10,585 bases of DNA, taken from positions 11,987-22,571 of the forward strand of contig DCTU01000048.1 in the NCBI GenBank assembly GCA_002329445.1, written 5' to 3'. The DNA is from a bacterium UBP9_UBA1432. Lineage in GTDB: Bacteria > Vulcanimicrobiota > Xenobia > Xenobiales > Xenobiaceae. The notes beneath the pieces are model-generated. The model made no database searches, was not told where the DNA came from, and worked only from the letters and a program-made list of their open reading frames with translations. Positions 7,339-10,585 of the stretch are shown here, piece by piece. The translations under genes were made by a program, and so were the position numbers. Within the stretch, counting starts at the first letter, position 1. Every line of letters begins with the position of its first letter.

Positions 7339-7384
7339 TCAGACCCCGAATATTCTGGCACAGGACCGACAACGGGGATTCTGA
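7339..7384 (-). repeat. Bulged stem-loop in the leader immediately upstream of cmk
   Basis: On the minus strand TCAGA-at-CCCCG (7384-7373) pairs with CGGGG-TCTGA (7348-7339). This is ten base pairs with a 2-base bulge and a 24-base loop. The 3' arm contains the only G-rich element before the cmk ATG, and the stem ends 5 bases from that ATG. The loop includes the palindrome GAATATTC. No T-run follows, so it is not an intrinsic terminator. It could modulate cmk translation or mark mRNA processing between the M16 genes and cmk. The function is inference only. Confidence 0.4.
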
Positions 7385-7408
7385 CCCCAGCCCCCCGGGT
7401 CCTCCAGG

Positions 7409-8815
7409 TCAGAAATCCAGGTAGAAGCGCCCACCCGGACGAGCGACCACCAGAGTCGCGCTGTCCAGGTAGAGCCGGGCCACCCTCTGAACGTCCTGAG
7501 GGGTGATCTCCTGGAGGTGGCGCAGGTAGTACATATCCGACTCGTAGCCCAGGCCCAGGATCTCGGCCAGCCCCAGACGGAAGGCCTTCCCCTGGTTGGT
7601 CTCGCGTTCCAGGAGGTAGTTTCCGATCAGCTTGCGCTGGGTGTCCTCCAGTTCACGCTGCGAGACCCCTTCCTGCTTCAGTCGGTCCACCTCGGCCAGG
7701 ATGCGACGCCGGCTCTCCCCGACGCTGTTGGGCCGGGTGATGATGTAGGCCAGCATGTGCGAGGGCCCCTCCAGGTCCGGATAGACCGAGCCCAGCTCGT
7801 AGGCCAGGCCGCGATTCTCGCGCAGTTCGGTCCACAGCCGCGACGAGAGGCCCTCGCCGAGGATGCCGTGTACCACCCGCATGGCGGCATAGTCCCGCGA
7901 GGTCAGGCTGGGAGCGGGATAGCCGAGGAAGACCCAGGCCAGGCGCGAGCCGGCGGCCAGGAAGACCTCCTTCTCGGAGGCTTTGGGCTCCCATTGGATG
8001 TTGACCGAGGTCTCGCGCACAGGCTCCAGCGACGCGAACTCCCGCCGGATCAACTCGGCCAGGGCTGCTCCATCCACCTTGCCGGCAACCGACAGGACCA
8101 TCCGGTTGGGCACGTAGTAGCGCTGGAAGTAGGCGTCCACGGCCTGCGGATCGAGCTTTCGGACCGAGCCCTCCACTCCCGAGGTGGTCCGCTTGTAGGG
8201 GTGGTAGCGGTAGAAGGTGTCCAGGAAGACCTCATACAGGGCCGAGAAGGCGCCCTGATTGCCTTGCAGGGCCTGGAGCGCCTGGGAGCGGGCGCGGTCG
8301 ACCTCGGGCGTGGTGCTGGCGCGCTGACGCAGGGCCTGTCCCAGGCGACCCATCATGAACTCGAGGTGCTCGGGGGTCGTCAAGAGACTGATCCGGGCAT
8401 AGTCGGGCTCGGCCCGGGTCGTCACCAGGCTTCCGGTGATCTCCACGATGTCCTGGCCCGCAGCGTCCTTGGTGATCCTGTCCGAGAGCACATCCTGGAT
8501 CAGGCTGGTCAATCCCGTCAGGTTGCTGCCCTCCTGCTGGACTCCGGCACGCACCAGGAGCTCCACCGCCACGATGTCCTCGAACGGCGACTCCTGCACC
8601 AGCAGCACCAGGCCGTTGGGAAGAACCAGGCGGGTGACCGGCGGCGCCGGAATGGAGCCGACTGAAGCCGGGGACGGCCTGGGAGGGGCAAGTCGCGGCC
8701 CCTCAGGCAGTTGAGCCAAGGCCGGCGAACCGGTCAACACAAAGCTCAGGGCCAGAAGCCGGAGGACGGCCAGCAGGTCCCAGCGTGAAGGGTTCCGGCA
8801 GACGCAGGCCTTCAT
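7409..8815 (-). CDS. Periplasmic M16 family protein, probably non-catalytic partner
   Basis: This is a 468-residue member of the M16 (insulinase/processing peptidase) family. A Sec signal peptide is visible, with hydrophobic core about 14-28 and likely cleavage after SPALA at residue 34. A Pro-rich linker (35-60) precedes the first M16 domain, which opens with VLPNGLVLLVQES. At the position of the zinc site HxxEH the sequence reads GLTSLIQDVL, so the two His ligands and catalytic Glu are replaced by S104, D108 and Q107. Catalysis is therefore not expected. The second domain is well preserved, including the WVFLGYPAPSLTSRDYAAM and LRENRGLAYELGS stretches and the LLERETNQGKAFRLG motif. Its ATG overlaps the upstream M16 stop by ATGA, and a GAGAGG lies 8 bases ahead. 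By analogy with MPP-like and other bacterial active/inactive M16 pairs it probably forms a heterodimer with the upstream product. Confidence 0.93.
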   Translation of the reverse strand: MKACVCRNPSRWDLLAVLRLLALSFVLTGSPALAQLPEGPRLAPPRPSPASVGSIPAPPVTRLVLPNGLVLLVQESPFEDIVAVELLVRAGVQQEGSNLTGLTSLIQDVLSDRITKDAAGQDIVEITGSLVTTRAEPDYARISLLTTPEHLEFMMGRLGQALRQRASTTPEVDRARSQALQALQGNQGAFSALYEVFLDTFYRYHPYKRTTSGVEGSVRKLDPQAVDAYFQRYYVPNRMVLSVAGKVDGAALAELIRREFASLEPVRETSVNIQWEPKASEKEVFLAAGSRLAWVFLGYPAPSLTSRDYAAMRVVHGILGEGLSSRLWTELRENRGLAYELGSVYPDLEGPSHMLAYIITRPNSVGESRRRILAEVDRLKQEGVSQRELEDTQRKLIGNYLLERETNQGKAFRLGLAEILGLGYESDMYYLRHLQEITPQDVQRVARLYLDSATLVVARPGGRFYLDF

Positions 8816-10179
8816 CGTCCGGCCCTCTCTTCTTCCCCGGCGGGTCGACGGGCCTTGACGACCAGGCAGTAGCGCCCCGGCCCCAGATACTTGCGGGCGG
8901 CCTGGATCACGTCCTGACGGGTCACCTTCTCGATCTCCTGGAGATAGGTGGTCGCGAAGTCCACTTCATCGATGGCGGCGTAGAAGCCGAGGCTGTCGGC
9001 CTTTCCCGAGTTGGTCTCGTTGCCCAGCAGATAGGTGCTGCGCAGGAAATTCCGAGCGCGCACCAGGTCCCGGTCGCTGAAGTCCCCCTCCCGGACCTTC
9101 TCGACGACCGCCAGCAGGTCTTCCCGCAGAGCCTCCTCCTGGCCGGCCGGGGCGACTCCCGAAACCACGATCAGGCCGGGATGGCGCTGGGTCAGAAAAT
9201 CCACCCCGGCCTCCATGGCCTTCCGGGTGTCCACCAGTTCCCGCCCCAGGAGCGAGCCGCGGCCGATGCCCAGCATGAAGGCCAGCACATCGACCTGGTA
9301 GATGTCAGGACGGTCCTGGACCGAAGGGCCAGGATACCCCAGGATGACGAAACTGGTCCGGGTGGAGGCGGAGGTCTCGACGACCCGGACCTCCTGTTCG
9401 GGAGGCGAGACCGGGTCCGGCAACACCTCCGGAACAGCGGCCTCGCGGCGGAAGGCCCCGAAGAGTTCCCGGGCCCGGGGAAGCACCTCCTGGAGTTCCA
9501 CATCCCCGACGATCACCACGCTGGTCCTCTCGGGAGCGTAGAAGGCGTCGCGGAAGCGGAGGAAGTCCTGACGCTGGAAGCTGGAGATGTTCTCCTCGGT
9601 CCCGATGATCGGCTTCCCGTAAGGATGCCGTCCGTAGGCCATCTCGTAGAGTCGGGTGCTCATGACGCGCAGCGGGCTCTCGGAGCCCAGGCGATACTCC
9701 TCGAGGACGGCCTTGCGCTCCTGATCCACCGACTCATCCGACAGCTCGGCGTTGATCAGGGCGTCTGCCAGCAGGCTCATGCCCCGCTCCACCTGCATGC
9801 GGGGCAGGTTGATGTAGAAGTGGGTGAAGTCCCGGGTGGTGGCCGCGTTGGTGGTGCCGCCGATGGCCTCGATGGCGCGCTTGAACTGATGGCCTGAGAG
9901 GTTCGGGGTTCCCCGGAAGAAGAGGTGTTCGTAGAAATGGGTGATCCCGTTGGTCTGGGCGGTCTCTTCGAAGCTGCCGACCTTGACGAACACGTTGACC
10001 GAGACCGTGGGGGAAGACCGCGTCGGCAGGACCAACAAGGTGGCACCGTTGGGCAGGACCTCGCGATGCGGCTTGTCCAGGGCCAGGGCGGGAAGCGCCG
10101 TCCCCACGAGCAGCAGGAGACCAAGAAGCCAGAACTGGGCGGGCCGGTGCCTGCGGAAGCCAGGAGATGCCGCGGACAA
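8812..10179 (-). CDS. Periplasmic zinc metalloprotease, M16 family (catalytic subunit)
   Basis: This is an exported M16 peptidase that would cleave peptides or unfolded proteins in the periplasm; its substrate is unknown. With the start used it has 455 residues: a signal peptide with basic n-region (RRHR) and hydrophobic core about 16-28, cleaved near ALPALA (33), then two M16 domains. The zinc site HFYEH gives H81, E84 and H85. E160 lies exactly 74 residues after H85, matching HxxEH-x74-E, in the context DQERKAVLEEYR. The R..F..TY..G.ET region of the second domain is present. The start is uncertain. TTG at 10179 has AAGGGGGGAG 7 bases upstream and gives a compact signal peptide. An in-frame ATG at 10257, a GTG near 10236 and a TTG at 10278 would give an implausibly long n-region. 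It is coupled to the second M16 gene by ATGA. Confidence 0.93.
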   Translation of the reverse strand: MSAASPGFRRHRPAQFWLLGLLLLVGTALPALALDKPHREVLPNGATLLVLPTRSSPTVSVNVFVKVGSFEETAQTNGITHFYEHLFFRGTPNLSGHQFKRAIEAIGGTTNAATTRDFTHFYINLPRMQVERGMSLLADALINAELSDESVDQERKAVLEEYRLGSESPLRVMSTRLYEMAYGRHPYGKPIIGTEENISSFQRQDFLRFRDAFYAPERTSVVIVGDVELQEVLPRARELFGAFRREAAVPEVLPDPVSPPEQEVRVVETSASTRTSFVILGYPGPSVQDRPDIYQVDVLAFMLGIGRGSLLGRELVDTRKAMEAGVDFLTQRHPGLIVVSGVAPAGQEEALREDLLAVVEKVREGDFSDRDLVRARNFLRSTYLLGNETNSGKADSLGFYAAIDEVDFATTYLQEIEKVTRQDVIQAARKYLGPGRYCLVVKARRPAGEEERAGR

Positions 10180-10186
10180 GGGGCGT

Positions 10187-10196
10187 CTCCCCCCTT
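10187..10196 (-). promoter_or_regulatory. Ribosome binding site favouring the TTG start of the catalytic M16 gene
   Basis: AAGGGGGGAG on the minus strand is followed by a 7-base spacer and TTG at 10179-10177. The alternative ATG at 10257 has no purine-rich element at a suitable distance. The GTG near 10236 has a GGTAGG 9 bases away and remains possible. Confidence 0.5.
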
Positions 10197-10259
10197 GAAC
10201 CGACGAGGAATCGATCTGGAGACTCCGCTTGGGCACCTGGCAGGTCCTACCTTTCATTG

Positions 10260-10296
10260 AAGACGGGGCGACGGTCAAGCGCCAGGCCCCCGCCTT
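10260..10296 (-). repeat. Stem-loop in the M16 operon leader
   Basis: On the minus strand AAGGCGGGG (10296-10288) pairs with CCCCGTCTT (10268-10260). It forms nine base pairs including one G-U, with a 19-base loop. There is no T-run after it, so it is more likely a leader structure than a terminator. It is GC-rich and may be fortuitous. Confidence 0.3.
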
Positions 10297-10414
10297 CCAT
10301 CAACCCGCTCGCGGCAGCTCAGGTTCCGCCCGGTCCTCAGGAACAAGGAGGGGCACATGAAGGCGCCAGGAGGCATTCGGACCTTCGCCCTCGAGAGTGC
10401 TGCGGGGCCGTGTC

Positions 10415-10444
10415 ATTCTATCACGCCCCTTCGCGGACCCACAA
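10415..10444 (-). promoter_or_regulatory. Candidate sigma-70-type promoter (extended -10) for the M16 operon
   Basis: On the minus strand a TAGAAT hexamer (10420-10415) is preceded by TGA, giving an extended -10 TGaTAGAAT. A weak -35, TTGTGG (10444-10439), lies 18 bases upstream. It is a small AT-rich island in GC-rich surroundings, downstream of the tRNA terminator and upstream of the first M16 gene. The implied leader to the TTG at 10179 is about 230 bases. Confidence 0.35.
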
Positions 10445-10492
10445 CCGCGACGCCCTCGGTTCTCACGCCAGGCGGCGGATTCTGGCCTCGCC

Positions 10493-10524
10493 GGAAAAGG
10501 AGAAGGCCGGTCCGAAGACCGACC
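10493..10524 (-). terminator. Intrinsic terminator after tRNA-Glu
   Basis: Starting 4 bases beyond the tRNA CCA end, GGTCGGTC-TTCG-GACCGGCC (10524-10505) forms an 8-bp stem with one T-G wobble, closed by a stable C(UUCG)G tetraloop. A pyrimidine tract TTCTCCTTTTCC (10504-10493) follows. It should separate tRNA transcription from the M16 operon. Confidence 0.8.
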
Positions 10525-10528
10525 TGGT

Positions 10529-10585
10529 TGGTACCGCGTAGGGGATTCGAACCCCTGATTTCCGCCGTGAGAGGGCGGCGTCCTA
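10529..10585 (-). tRNA. tRNA-Glu (anticodon CTC), 3' portion; 5' end beyond the right edge
   Basis: The visible 57 bases run from the end of the D arm (TAGGA) to an encoded CCA (10531-10529). The anticodon stem is CCGCC/GGCGG around the loop CTCTCAC, giving anticodon CTC at 10571-10569, which reads GAG. The T arm is AGGGG-TTCGAAT-CCCCT, the 3' acceptor strand is ACGCGGT and the discriminator base is A. The CGCCGCCCTCTCACGGCGG core closely matches bacterial tRNA-Glu. The acceptor 5' strand and D arm lie outside the window, so complementarity cannot be checked. Glu-tRNA is the precursor class that GatCAB converts on tRNA(Gln), but the two loci are not shown to be co-regulated. Confidence 0.93.

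Larger units (their letters stand above)
10180..10492. other. Gene-free leader region between the tRNA-Glu terminator and the M16 operon
   Basis: I see no convincing coding region here. It holds a candidate promoter (10415-10444), a leader stem-loop (10260-10296) and the M16 ribosome binding site. A plus-strand reading frame from the ATG at 10357 stays open through the antisense of the tRNA and is judged spurious. Confidence 0.6.

Noticed and set aside
7334..7408. Possible internal promoter before cmk (TTGTCG with AATATT downstream)
   Set aside because: The spacing between a -35-like TTGTCG and any -10-like hexamer is about 14 bases or less, too short for a standard sigma-70 promoter.
7517..9897. 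Long plus-strand frames (382 and 370 codons) opposite the M16 genes
   Set aside because: They are antisense to two clear M16 proteins with signal peptides and motifs.
10357..10585. Plus-strand ORF with a good AAGGAGG before ATG 10357
   Set aside because: The frame runs into the antisense of tRNA-Glu, producing the familiar RRGFEPL-type artefact peptide. The upstream part has no domain and crosses the tRNA terminator.
1..10585. Search for CRISPR arrays, insertion sequences, att sites or defence genes
   Set aside because: I saw no regularly spaced repeats, transposase motifs or paired inverted ends with target duplications. Every large ORF is assigned to housekeeping, pilus or peptidase families except the 240-residue protein.

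Overview
The window is GC-rich bacterial chromosome, roughly two thirds G+C by eye. All ten protein-coding genes and one tRNA lie on the minus strand, so transcription runs from right to left. Two Sec-exported M16-type peptidases and a type IV pilus retraction ATPase suggest a Gram-negative (diderm), pilus-bearing bacterium. GatCAB shows that it makes Gln-tRNA and/or Asn-tRNA by transamidation. I cannot place the lineage from these genes. The cmk-plsC-der-plsY set resembles the clostridial-type arrangement without ispH and rpsA. PilU-like ATPases are best known from proteobacteria. An uncultivated or poorly sampled diderm phylum would fit.

Layout in transcription order: a 3' fragment of tRNA-Glu(CTC) (10585-10529) ends in a clear intrinsic terminator (10524-10493). 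A gene-free stretch of about 310 bases follows, with a candidate extended -10 promoter near 10415-10444 and a leader hairpin. Next is a translationally coupled pair of periplasmic M16 family proteins: a catalytic one (8812-10179, HxxEH-x74-E intact) and a partner that has lost its zinc ligands (7409-8815). After a 75-base spacer holding a bulged stem-loop come cmk, plsC, der and plsY: CMP kinase, a 1-acylglycerol-phosphate acyltransferase, the ribosome-assembly GTPase Der and the acyl-phosphate-dependent GPAT PlsY. cmk/plsC and plsC/der overlap by 4 bases, and der/plsY are 9 bases apart. After 100 bases come a PilU-like ATPase and, 2 bases further on, an unrecognised 240-residue cytoplasmic protein. 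After 65 bases come gatC, gatA and the start of gatB, which runs off the left edge.

The spacers are short, and no convincing terminator is visible between the first M16 gene and gatB, so the ten genes could be one long operon or a few closely spaced ones. plsY makes lysophosphatidic acid, plsC acylates it to phosphatidic acid, and Cmk supplies CDP (hence CTP) for CDP-diacylglycerol, so three genes serve one phospholipid route. Der and GatCAB serve ribosome assembly and tRNA charging. Most of the window is housekeeping. The least explained parts are the 240-residue protein beside the PilU-like gene, the active/inactive M16 pair, and the structured leaders before cmk and before the M16 pair. 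I found no mobile element, CRISPR array or obvious novel defence system.
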